Source: Lachnospiraceae bacterium (GTDB taxonomy: Bacteria; Bacillota_A; Clostridia; Lachnospirales; Lachnospiraceae). From it: a stretch of 16,139 nucleotides of DNA. The notes beneath the pieces were generated by a model. That model was not told the DNA's origin. It saw nothing but the letters and a program-made list of their open reading frames with translations, and ran no database searches. The stretch spans positions 1 to 16,139 of the forward strand of contig JAETQR010000058.1 in assembly GCA_021770615.1 (NCBI GenBank), in the 5' to 3' direction. Below, piece after piece: positions 1 through 6,156 of the stretch. Position 1 is the first letter of the stretch. Every line of letters begins with the position of its first letter. The translations under genes were made by a program, and so were the position numbers.

Positions 1-89
1 CTAAAATTTTTATAAAATTTATTCTTTCCCAAAAAAGAGGCTAATAAGCCATACAGACGAAACGCCACAAAGTCAGTGTTTATCGGCAT
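1..89 (-). other. possible 5' end of a CDS running off the left edge
   Basis: On the minus strand an ATG at 89-87 opens a frame of 29 codons that stays open to the window edge, beginning MPINTDFVAFRLYGLL. It lies about 25 nt downstream of a good promoter (120-148). There is no recognisable ribosome binding site, and the ATG sits at the foot of a perfect hairpin, so it may equally be non-coding RNA. An alternative reading is a short RNA ending at a weak hairpin (GGCT/AGCC) followed by six T near 30-50. I do not recognise the peptide. Confidence 0.2.
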
Positions 90-101
90 TGTGGCGTTTT
101 T
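60..101 (+). terminator. perfect 11-bp hairpin with T run
   Basis: AAACGCCACAA at 60-70 pairs exactly with TTGTGGCGTTT at 89-99 around an 18-nt loop, and the right arm runs into five T (97-101). Read on the plus strand it is a plausible Rho-independent terminator for a gene ending left of the window. On the minus strand it would instead lie in the leader of the transcript from the promoter at 120-148, where it could act as a regulatory hairpin. Confidence 0.5.
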
Positions 102-119
102 ACTTCGGAACTTGAGTTT

Positions 120-148
120 ATTGTAATATGAAACAAATATGCTGTCAA
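120..148 (-). promoter_or_regulatory. sigma-A promoter reading left
   Basis: On the minus strand TTGACA (148-143) and TACAAT (125-120) are separated by 17 nt, which is consensus geometry. Transcription would start near 113 and leave the window leftwards. The promoter lies just beyond the stop of the DUF4317 gene, so it serves something other than that operon. Confidence 0.6.
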
Positions 149-173
149 GCAAATTTTATGTTTCCTAAAACCA

Positions 174-800
174 TTATTCTGCTCCCAGAATCTCCCTCAT
201 GAGTTCCATATGCGGCCTAGCTGGATTCTTTTGATAAACATTCACATGGTTCAGATCCCCGCACCGGTCTGTAAATGCAGGAAACAGGAACCCGCACTCC
301 GGTTCTCCCGGCTCGTATTCCTCGGAAAGCGGGCAGATCACACAGATCAGATATTCAAACACTTCCTCCGATTCCCCTAACCGCTCTTTATCAGATGCTT
401 TCGCCGGAATATCATACCGGTCATGGAATACTAGGATAGCATATTCGGAATCTGCGGTGTAGCGCTCCATGACTACATCGTAAAACGTATCCATCAAAGC
501 GTCATTCTTCAATCCACATTCCTTCATGGCCATAAGTAACTGCCACATGCTTCCCGGTTTCTGTGCTTTCGGTGCGAACTCATATTTCTTCAGGTTCTTA
601 TTCGTATCAGAAAACGGCACCATCTTTGCCAGTTTCAGATTTTTCGCTCTGTCGGAACCGGAAAGCTTCAGGAAATTAGTATTGAAGCTTCCGTCAAACT
701 CCCCGTCCCGGTCTATGTAACACCCGGCTATCCTCGTCATGGATGTCTGGGCCGGCGTCATCCGCCTGGTCAGTTCCAGCATATCTTCCCTATTGATCAT
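174..800 (-). CDS. DUF4317 family protein, short form
   Basis: A 208-residue protein starting MINREDMLELTRRMTP. It matches DUF4317 as I remember the family: the N-terminal TRIAGCYIDRDG stretch, the YAILVFHDRYDIP core near residues 120-132, EEVFEYLICVICPL near 144-157 and CGFLFPAFTDR near 167-177. Full-length members are roughly 380-400 residues. This one stops soon after the GFLFPAF motif with a natural-looking end (ELMREILGAE), so it has only the N-terminal half. No signal peptide or membrane segment is visible, and the function of the family is unknown. The start is supported by AAAGGGGGACC just upstream of the ATG. It follows the hydrolase-rhodanese gene by 22 bp and is the last gene of the operon. 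Confidence 0.8.
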   Translation of the reverse strand: MINREDMLELTRRMTPAQTSMTRIAGCYIDRDGEFDGSFNTNFLKLSGSDRAKNLKLAKMVPFSDTNKNLKKYEFAPKAQKPGSMWQLLMAMKECGLKNDALMDTFYDVVMERYTADSEYAILVFHDRYDIPAKASDKERLGESEEVFEYLICVICPLSEEYEPGEPECGFLFPAFTDRCGDLNHVNVYQKNPARPHMELMREILGAE

Positions 801-822
801 TTTGGTCCCCCTTTAATTTGAT

Positions 823-1878
823 TTATTCTATCAGCTCCTGATAAGGCCAATCCAGAATCCCGCCGAATTCAAGGACATTTTCATATCCCATATCTGCAAG
901 CTTTTGTGCCGCCTGTTTGCTCCGGTTCCCACTCCGGCAGTATACCAGGATCTCCTGGCATTTATCCGGCAGTATGTCCGGTTCGCTTATGATATTCTCA
1001 TTCGGCAAACATACTGAGTTTTTGATATGTCCGGAATCATATTCCTCCTGTGTCCGGACATCCAGAATGATCACATCCTTTTCCGCCTCCATTCTCTCTT
1101 TTGCTTCCTGTGGACTCACCTGTTCATAGGTCATCGCTGCATCCTCCTGCTTCTGATCCCTATGAGCTTCCATCAGGTCTAAAATGGCATCCACCGTCTG
1201 CTTCTGTTGTTCCTCCCGGCTGATCCCTGCGGCATGGTCTCCTTTTTGTTCTCCGTAGTTTCCAAACTGTGCATGATTCCCGCCCTCTATGCAGATTTCC
1301 GTATAGTCTGCAGGCATCTGGCTTTTTCCTTCCTCCACCTTCTCCATGTTCAGAATTCCGTCTTCACTGCCATAGATTGACAGGGCGGAAAAGGAATCCG
1401 ATTTTAAGCTCTTCGTCGGGTAGGCTGCCAGAAGCACCAGACCATTAAGACTCTCCAAATGCCCGGAAGCATAGGATGCGGCCATCGCCCCTCCTAAAGA
1501 ATGCCCGGACAGATACCAGTGGTCATACTCATAAGAATCCATAATCTTTCTCGCTTTATTCTGCCCGAAAAATGCAAGATTACACGGCATTTTGATAAGG
1601 AAGCAGTCAATCCCGCGTTCAGCCAGATCACTCAAAAGAGGAAGATAGGCAGTATATTCTACTTTTGCGCCTGGATAGAAGATCAGTGCCTCATCATCTC
1701 CTGGCCCGTCTAAGTAAAGGCCGTCTGGCATCTCCAGGATAGATACGGAATCTTTCTTCTGCAAATATACCTGTACATTCTCATCTGTATGATAATAGTC
1801 ACTTACATATCCGGCACAAAGGACCACTATAAAAAAGAACAATAGTGCCGGAATAATAATCCGTTTCTTCCGTTTCAT
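823..1878 (-). CDS. membrane-anchored alpha/beta hydrolase fused to a rhodanese domain
   Basis: Two domains sit behind an N-terminal membrane anchor (MKRKKR followed by about 18 hydrophobic residues). Numbered from a TTG ten codons upstream, the hydrolase has nucleophile Ser137 in GHSLGG, a likely acid Asp183 in GSEDG and His212 in GGNHAQFG, a complete triad. A linker to about 260 leads to a rhodanese domain (about 262-361) with ILDVRTQEEYDSGHI and catalytic Cys324 in YCRSGNRS. The orientation implies both domains lie outside the membrane. The substrates are unknown; the rhodanese part may carry sulfane sulfur or act as a redox or phosphatase-like module. I chose the ATG at 1878 because it begins a classic signal-anchor and has GGGAAGGG 12 nt upstream. 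The TTG at 1908 overlaps the stop of the preceding gene and remains possible. Confidence 0.82.
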   Translation of the reverse strand: MKRKKRIIIPALLFFFIVVLCAGYVSDYYHTDENVQVYLQKKDSVSILEMPDGLYLDGPGDDEALIFYPGAKVEYTAYLPLLSDLAERGIDCFLIKMPCNLAFFGQNKARKIMDSYEYDHWYLSGHSLGGAMAASYASGHLESLNGLVLLAAYPTKSLKSDSFSALSIYGSEDGILNMEKVEEGKSQMPADYTEICIEGGNHAQFGNYGEQKGDHAAGISREEQQKQTVDAILDLMEAHRDQKQEDAAMTYEQVSPQEAKERMEAEKDVIILDVRTQEEYDSGHIKNSVCLPNENIISEPDILPDKCQEILVYCRSGNRSKQAAQKLADMGYENVLEFGGILDWPYQELIE

Positions 1879-1904
1879 ATTTTCGAATATCCCTTCCCGT
1901 TGTT

Positions 1905-2120
1905 TCAAAGCTTTCTATAATATTTATATCTGATTACTGGCACTTGTTTCCACTTTTTCCCGCATTTCCTCCTTTCCAATGCGAAAACCATATCTTCCGT
2001 GCGTTCAAAACAGACGATATCTCTTTTCCAGCTCATGCCGCATTTACAATGCTTCAAACCAATAAACTGCTGTTTCATCTTTCTTCCGCAGCCTGGGCAG
2101 ATTCTCTTATTGTTTTCCAC
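1905..2120 (-). CDS. small zinc-ribbon protein
   Basis: A 71-residue basic protein. Cys8-x2-Cys11 (ICPGCGRKM) and Cys25-x-Cys27 (HCKCGMSW) can form one zinc-binding ribbon; the rest is Lys/Arg/Tyr rich with no membrane segment. The start is GTG, supported by AAAGGA eight to nine nt upstream. It is the first gene behind a promoter at 2154-2182, and its stop overlaps an alternative TTG start of the hydrolase gene, which suggests co-translation. I do not recognise a named family. It could be a nucleic-acid-binding or metal-handling peptide. Confidence 0.62.
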   Translation of the reverse strand: MENNKRICPGCGRKMKQQFIGLKHCKCGMSWKRDIVCFERTEDMVFALERRKCGKKWKQVPVIRYKYYRKL

Positions 2121-2153
2121 TGCATCTATCCTTTCCAGTCAGTCTTTCTTTTT

Positions 2154-2182
2154 ATTATATCCCGCTTTTTCTTCCTGTGCAA
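2154..2182 (-). promoter_or_regulatory. sigma-A promoter of the zinc-ribbon/hydrolase/DUF4317 operon
   Basis: On the minus strand TTGCAC (2182-2177) and TATAAT (2159-2154) are 17 nt apart. The -35 touches the stop codon of the upstream gene (2183-2185). The first downstream start is the GTG at 2120, so the three genes to 174 likely form one transcript separate from the decayed region upstream. Confidence 0.6.
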
Positions 2183-2671
2183 TCATTCCGCTGTCCGTTC
2201 CCCATTCTCCAGTACCGACGCATAGATGCCTGTTACCTCCAGTTCTTTACCATCCCGTCCGTCAACCTGGACATAATAGTCCCGGATATAATGAGATATG
2301 TAATGCTCCTGCAGAGAATATAGCTCCAGCGTCTGAAAATCCACCAGACATATATCCCTTGCCCTTGATTCTTCTCCTTCATATCCATAACCGTCCATGA
2401 CCTCCAATAACTTATCCAGACAGGTCTGGCACAAGTGATCTTGCACCTTCTTTACATCAAAGATACTGTTTGTACCATATTCTACTGTAACTTCTGAAAT
2501 CCCCCGTTCCGGATTCCGATCTGTATGAAAGCTACAGGCTCCCTCCGCACCAACTGTCCAGCCGGAAACGCCTCCGCCTATTCCGTCCAGATTCCGGATC
2601 TGCATATCCATCACATACCAGTCATTGACACAGATCACTCCCAGGTCATCTCTTCCCCGGAACATGCTCAT
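2183..2671 (-). CDS. CxxC zinc-knuckle domain protein, probably the 3' part of a broken gene
   Basis: From the first ATG this encodes 162 residues of unknown function, with HLCQTCLDKLLEVM near residues 79-92. The same frame is clearly coding further upstream: the codons just before the ATG read ECCLCGNHNRSL, a second CxxC that would pair with CQTC to bind zinc. No ATG, GTG or TTG exists in frame between that CxxC and a TGA at 2758-2756. Beyond the TGA the same frame encodes a membrane anchor (see 2756-2908). The ORF is therefore probably the remains of a membrane-anchored zinc-knuckle protein whose 5' part is cut off by a nonsense codon. If translated alone from 2671 (GGAG about five nt upstream) it lacks half its zinc site. 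Confidence 0.55.
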   Translation of the reverse strand: MSMFRGRDDLGVICVNDWYVMDMQIRNLDGIGGGVSGWTVGAEGACSFHTDRNPERGISEVTVEYGTNSIFDVKKVQDHLCQTCLDKLLEVMDGYGYEGEESRARDICLVDFQTLELYSLQEHYISHYIRDYYVQVDGRDGKELEVTGIYASVLENGERTAE

Positions 2672-2755
2672 CAGGCTCCGGTTATGGTTCCCGCACAGAC
2701 AGCACTCTGCCGGATGATCAAGCGTACTGTCTGCGGAGGACTGTTCCCGCCTTTC

Positions 2756-2908
2756 TCATGTCTTTCCTGTCTCCTGTCCTTCAGCCAGAATATCCTGCAT
2801 CTTAAATCCCGCTAAAAATCCTCCAACACACATCCCTGTGATAAAACACACAACTCTGATTCCAAATATTCTCCTGTTTCTTTTCCGAGAGACTTTGAAG
2901 CCTCTCCT
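2756..2908 (-). pseudogene. membrane-anchor fragment in frame with the zinc-knuckle ORF
   Basis: The minus-strand frame between TAG (2911-2909) and TGA (2758-2756) encodes a basic patch (SRKRNRR), then an uninterrupted hydrophobic helix (IRVVCFITGMCVGGFLAGF) and a polar tail ending GQETGKT. This is a textbook N-in signal anchor. It has no ATG, GTG or TTG before the helix and overlaps the 3' end of the XRE gene in another frame. It is in frame with the zinc-knuckle ORF below, separated only by TGA. I read it as the 5' part of the same ancestral gene. A small independent membrane peptide is the alternative. Confidence 0.5.
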
Positions 2909-3143
2909 CTAACTTTGTGCACCGCGCCTTCCTCCCAACACAAAGCACGTCCAGCATCACATCAACTGCAGATACCTCCAGGACATTGATGATCCGGACA
3001 AGTGTTTCCAGCTTCGGTGTTTTCACTTTCCGTTCAATCGCCCCAAGATAATTCAAGCTGATCCCCACACGCTCTGCCAGTGCTTCCTGTGTCATTCCAG
3101 CCTCCTCCCGGCATTTCTGAATCCGTTTTCCTAATCCTTTCAT
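2802..3143 (-). CDS. XRE-family helix-turn-helix regulator
   Basis: A small DNA-binding protein of about 113 residues. GLGKRIQKCREEAGMTQEALAERVGISLNYLGAIERKVK is the HTH_3 core, followed by TPKLETLVRIINVLEVS (residues about 3-60). A short tail containing KLEERLQSLSEKKQENI is usual in this group. I chose the ATG at 3143 over the one at 3158 because GGAGGA lies seven nt upstream of it, while the upstream ATG has no good site. The last 20 or so residues (Cys, Trp and His rich) overlap the membrane-anchor fragment in another frame and do not look native, so the 3' end may be frameshifted. Its target is unknown; it lies next to a recombinase relic and could be an element-borne regulator. Confidence 0.75.
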   Translation of the reverse strand: MKGLGKRIQKCREEAGMTQEALAERVGISLNYLGAIERKVKTPKLETLVRIINVLEVSAVDVMLDVLCVGRKARCTKLEERLQSLSEKKQENIWNQSCVFYHRDVCWRIFSGI

Positions 3144-3166
3144 CCATTCGTCCTCCATTTCTTACC

Positions 3167-3181
3167 AACGCCAAAGGCGTT
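3167..3181. repeat. short perfect inverted repeat
   Basis: AACGCC-AAA-GGCGTT lies just upstream of the XRE start, between it and the recombinase relic. On the minus strand it falls in the leader of the XRE transcript. It could be an operator or mark the old junction of the element. Confidence 0.35.
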
Positions 3182-4210
3182 GCTATCATTTCTATCAGTA
3201 TATTTGTTCCCAGAATCGGCAAACAGTATCTAATAGAATGGAATCCAACACTTTTGGAACGTGCTATAAAATTGGCACAGAAAATTCTTAAACTTATTGC
3301 TTATCTTGAAGATTTGCCGCTCAGTTATAATTCACCAGTAGATTCTGATATTTCTTTCTATAATTATTTGGATATATGGCTGGCGGGCAGGAAATTTGAG
3401 ATTAAAAATTCAACCTTTGAGGTATATACTTTCCGTATTAACACAATTAAGAGATATTTTGAGACAAAGCATTATAAACTACTGGATATCACTCCAAAGA
3501 TTTTGGATACTTATTTTAAATACTGTCTGCAATATGGGAAAGTAAACCAGAAGACAAAAGAATTAGAGCCTTTATCCGTCAGATCTGTAAGAGATTACCG
3601 GAATATTCTTTATTCTGTATTTGCTCCGGCTACAGTTGATGGGATTCTAAAGATAAACCCAGTCAACGATGTCCATGGGCGGAAGAACAAAGAATACAGC
3701 GAAGAGTATTACTTCATGACAGAAAATGAAATTTCGGAGCTTTTACATTTTATCTCCAAGAACTATCCCAGATTATTAGGAAGCACCTTTATGGGAGCTT
3801 ATTATGGTCTCAGGCGTTCTGAAATATTAGGATTAAAGTGGTCGGCTGTTGATTTTGATAAAAAGACTCTTAGCATCAAGCACACTGTTGTACGTGTAAA
3901 AACAGTATTGGCTATGTTTTTACGTGGGAAGACGGGCGCGCCTACAATCCAGATTACATATCCAAGCTATTTAAGAAGGCAATGAAGTCTTTTGGCAGAC
4001 CGGAGATTACCTTGCATAATCTCAGACATAGCTGTGCATCCCCGCTGATTAATAAAGGGTGGGACATTTAAGAAACTTCAATACTGGTTAGGGCACACAG
4101 ATGCACAAACGACCCTGAATATATATTCCCACTTTATCCGGCAGAGACTAAATGCAAGCGATAACGATTTAAGTCAGATATCTCTGGCCTCTGCAGGCCT
4201 GTTCGCATAA
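3182..4210 (+). pseudogene. tyrosine recombinase (phage/ICE-type integrase) relic
   Basis: The SAM-like core-binding domain is visible (FYNYLDIWLAGRKF through about 3600), then the catalytic domain with its first arginine in YYGLRRSEILGLKW (about 3800). The second box, LHNLRHSC (H-x-x-R), lies near 4013-4033 in another frame, and the last box, YWLGHTDAQTTLNIYSH with the tyrosine nucleophile, lies near 4083-4133 in a third frame, ending at TAA 4208-4210. The first frame passes from RVKT to unrelated residues near 3901-3911, where intact relatives have several tens more residues before the box that survives here as YVFTWEDGRAYNPDYI. This indicates an internal deletion with a frameshift. A single extra T in 4067-4069 causes the second shift. 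No native N-terminal domain or start is seen; the frame merely stays open antisense to the XRE gene. The relic is visibly more AT-rich than its neighbours. Confidence 0.85.
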
Positions 4211-4275
4211 GGGTTTGAAGGGAAAGCGGCAGGCAAATGTATTGCCAGACGATTTTTAGTTGCCATGCATACGAC

Positions 4276-4299
4276 AAAAACGTCCAGTGGACGTTTTTT
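4276..4299 (+). terminator. hairpin terminator after the recombinase relic
   Basis: AAAAACGTCC at 4276-4285 pairs perfectly with GGACGTTTTT at 4289-4298 around a 3-nt loop, with an A-rich left arm and T-rich right arm. It can work in both directions. It lies 66 bp beyond the recombinase stop. Confidence 0.7.
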
Positions 4300-4317
4300 A
4301 GTAACATTTTTAGTAAC
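4295..4317 (+). repeat. 11-bp direct repeats next to the recombinase relic
   Basis: TTTTTAGTAAC occurs at 4295-4305 and again at 4307-4317, one base apart (12-bp period). Such GTAAC-containing direct repeats beside integrase genes resemble recombinase arm-binding sites. The site lies between the relic and the tRNA genes, where an attachment region would be expected. Confidence 0.5.
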
Positions 4318-4374
4318 GGGTAAAATATAGATGATTTTGAAGAGTTTTCGGATATGCTTTGTAAATATAAAAAC

Positions 4375-4407
4375 ACCTCAAAGCCAACAAACATAAGGCT
4401 TTGAGGT
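4375..4407 (-). terminator. terminator of the tRNA operon
   Basis: ACCTCAAAGCC (4375-4385) pairs perfectly with GGCTTTGAGGT (4397-4407) over 11 bp with an 11-nt loop. On the minus strand the stem is followed by GTTTTTATATTT, so it stops transcripts coming from the tRNA pair 15 bp away. Confidence 0.75.
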
Positions 4408-4421
4408 ATCTCATCTAAAAA

Positions 4422-4495
<74 letters not shown>

Positions 4496-4548
4496 TTAAT
4501 ATTGACCGGACACCTAAATTACAAGCATCCGGCGCCCCTGCCAAGGAA

Positions 4549-4619
4549 CTACGGAAAAGGGATTTGAACCCCTACTAACAGAGTCAGAGTCTGCTGTGCT
4601 ACCATTACACCATTCCGCA
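4549..4619 (-). tRNA. tRNA-Gln (CTG)
   Basis: A minus-strand cloverleaf of about 71 nt: acceptor TGCGGAA/TTCCGTA with discriminator G, the D-arm TGGTGTAATGGTAGCA usual for clostridial tRNA-Gln, anticodon stem GCAGA/TCTGT around loop CTCTGAC (anticodon CTG), and T-arm GGGGTTCAAATCCC. CCA is not encoded. It is transcribed before tRNA-Pro with a 53-bp spacer. Confidence 0.92.
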
Positions 4620-4641
4620 ATGTTTCTAGCGAACATGTATT

Positions 4642-4669
4642 ATTATACCAACTTTTTTTAAAAAATCAA
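4642..4669 (-). promoter_or_regulatory. promoter of the tRNA operon
   Basis: On the minus strand TTGATT (4669-4664) and TATAAT (4647-4642) are 16 nt apart across an A/T tract, placing the start about 16 nt before the mature end of tRNA-Gln. Confidence 0.65.
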
Positions 4670-4705
4670 GCCTTTTTTTACATTTTTCCCATTTCTCTTT
4701 TTATT

Positions 4706-6037
4706 TTATCTTTTTGCACTCCCGGGCTTGCATTTTTGCCGGTATAAGGCAAACACAGAAAATACGATACATACTCCCTCCGCCATTAGCGGAGCCCACC
4801 AGATTCCCTCTCCTCCAAATACCAAAACCAACAATGCCATACACACCAAAATCGCCACGAGGCTCCGAATCAGCGAAATGGCCGTCGCTGTCCCGGCTTT
4901 CTCAATAGATGCAAAATAGCCGCCGATCACAACATTATATCCTGCAATCAGGAAAGACAGAATAAATATCCGGAACACCCGCACCGAATATTGTGCAAGC
5001 TCCGTCTGCCCCTCGCCAAGAAAAACAGACACAATTCCTGATGCGCCAATATAGCACCCTGTAGTCACCACTATTGAAAATACCGCTGACGAAGCCAATC
5101 CGTATCTCAACAGCCTTACACACTTTTGTTTCTCGCCCTTTCCCAGGTAATAGCTGATCAACGGCTGCGCTCCCTGTGCGATGCCGGTCATTGACATGAC
5201 TACGATTGTATTTACATAAGAGATAATCGTATAGCTCACCAGCGCATCCTCGGAAATATATCTGAGAATTGCCTGATTGAAGAAAAAGATGATAATCCCT
5301 CCTGAAAATTCTGTAACCCCGGAGGACATTCCGTTCTTGACCTGCCTGATCACCGTCGGCATATGAAATCGAAACCCTGAAAATCTAATTGTTCCCTTGG
5401 GTCCAAGAAAATGCCAGAGGTACAAAACAATAACCGTAGCCTGCGAGATCCCGGTAGCCAGCGCAGCGCCCATGACTCCCCAGCCCCATACAAGTACCAT
5501 CAGGTAATCCAACACACAGTTCAGCAAGGCGCCGCAAGTCACATAGATGGTTGCAAGTTTCGGGTATCCGTCTGTCTTGATCAATGTCTCAAAAGAATAG
5601 GACAGCATGTATGCCGGCGCAAACGGCGCAATCGTTCCGATATATTCCTTTGCGTATGGCAGAATGTTGTCGGTTGCACCTAAAAATCTTGCGAACGGCT
5701 CCAGAAAAACAAGCACCAGTACCGTAACAAAAACAGATATGGCACAGAGTACCGCAATATTCTGGGTAAACACCTGATTTGCCCTTTCCTGCTCTCCCTG
5801 CCCGATCAGAATCGCCACAATCGTAGAATTTCCAACCGCAAATAAAAGGGATACGGAAAACAGCCCTACACTAAACGGCATGGAGATATTCACTGCTGTC
5901 AGGGCAACCTCCGACACCCCTCTTGCCACAAAAATCCCATCCACCATGGTATAAAGAGAAAACACCAGCTGTGCAATGATAGACGGAATAATAAATTTTA
6001 AAAAATCACCTTTTAAGGATTTTCCTTCCAATCTCAC
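4706..6037 (-). CDS. MATE-family multidrug efflux transporter
   Basis: A 443-residue, very hydrophobic protein, the usual MATE length, with about 12 membrane helices in two homologous halves. It has family hallmarks such as FIIPSIIAQLVFSLYTMVDGIFVARGVSEVALTAVNISMPF at the start, an inter-half loop near FRFHMPTVIRQVKNGMSSGVTEF, and GIAQGAQPLISYYLGKG in the second half. It would export cationic drugs or other toxins in exchange for Na+ or H+; the substrate cannot be read from the sequence. The start is GTG with AGTGAGG seven nt upstream. It is divergent from a MerR/GyrI-like regulator and has a MerR-type promoter between -35 and -10. No clear terminator follows; the tRNA promoter lies directly downstream. 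Confidence 0.93.
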   Translation of the reverse strand: MRLEGKSLKGDFLKFIIPSIIAQLVFSLYTMVDGIFVARGVSEVALTAVNISMPFSVGLFSVSLLFAVGNSTIVAILIGQGEQERANQVFTQNIAVLCAISVFVTVLVLVFLEPFARFLGATDNILPYAKEYIGTIAPFAPAYMLSYSFETLIKTDGYPKLATIYVTCGALLNCVLDYLMVLVWGWGVMGAALATGISQATVIVLYLWHFLGPKGTIRFSGFRFHMPTVIRQVKNGMSSGVTEFSGGIIIFFFNQAILRYISEDALVSYTIISYVNTIVVMSMTGIAQGAQPLISYYLGKGEKQKCVRLLRYGLASSAVFSIVVTTGCYIGASGIVSVFLGEGQTELAQYSVRVFRIFILSFLIAGYNVVIGGYFASIEKAGTATAISLIRSLVAILVCMALLVLVFGGEGIWWAPLMAEGVCIVFSVFALYRQKCKPGSAKR

Positions 6038-6072
6038 ACTAAAACCTCACTTTATAAATTTGCTGCACATAC

Positions 6073-6103
6073 AGTCTAAACCTTGGTATAATACTAAGGT
6101 CAA
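6073..6103 (-). promoter_or_regulatory. MerR-type promoter and operator for the MATE gene
   Basis: On the minus strand TTGACC (6103-6098) and TAGACT (6078-6073) are separated by 19 nt, longer than normal, which is the signature of MerR-activated promoters that need DNA untwisting. The spacer is a dyad: ACCTTGG (6080-6086) and CTAAGGT (6094-6100) with one mismatch. Confidence 0.82.
6084..6092 (+). promoter_or_regulatory. extended -10 for the MerR gene, overlapping the operator
   Basis: TGGTATAAT on the plus strand is an extended -10 element lying inside the dyad of the divergent MATE promoter. No good -35 is at the right distance. Regulator binding there should also affect its own transcription. 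Confidence 0.5.
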
Positions 6104-6156
6104 GAACATTTTAATGAAATTTATCAAGAAAGTTTGCAGAAAGGAGAATAAAACCC

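Noticed and set aside
2525..2815. Plus-strand frames across 1999-2815
   Set aside because: They are shadows of the minus-strand genes and lack ribosome binding sites or recognisable domains.
3080..3181. N-terminal part of the recombinase frame beginning MLPVSFQPPP
   Set aside because: It is antisense to the XRE gene and unlike an integrase N-terminus; the frame is merely open there.
4134..4394. Minus-strand frame of 86 codons over the recombinase tail
   Set aside because: It crosses the hairpin terminator and the recombinase catalytic box on the other strand; no start signal or homology is apparent.
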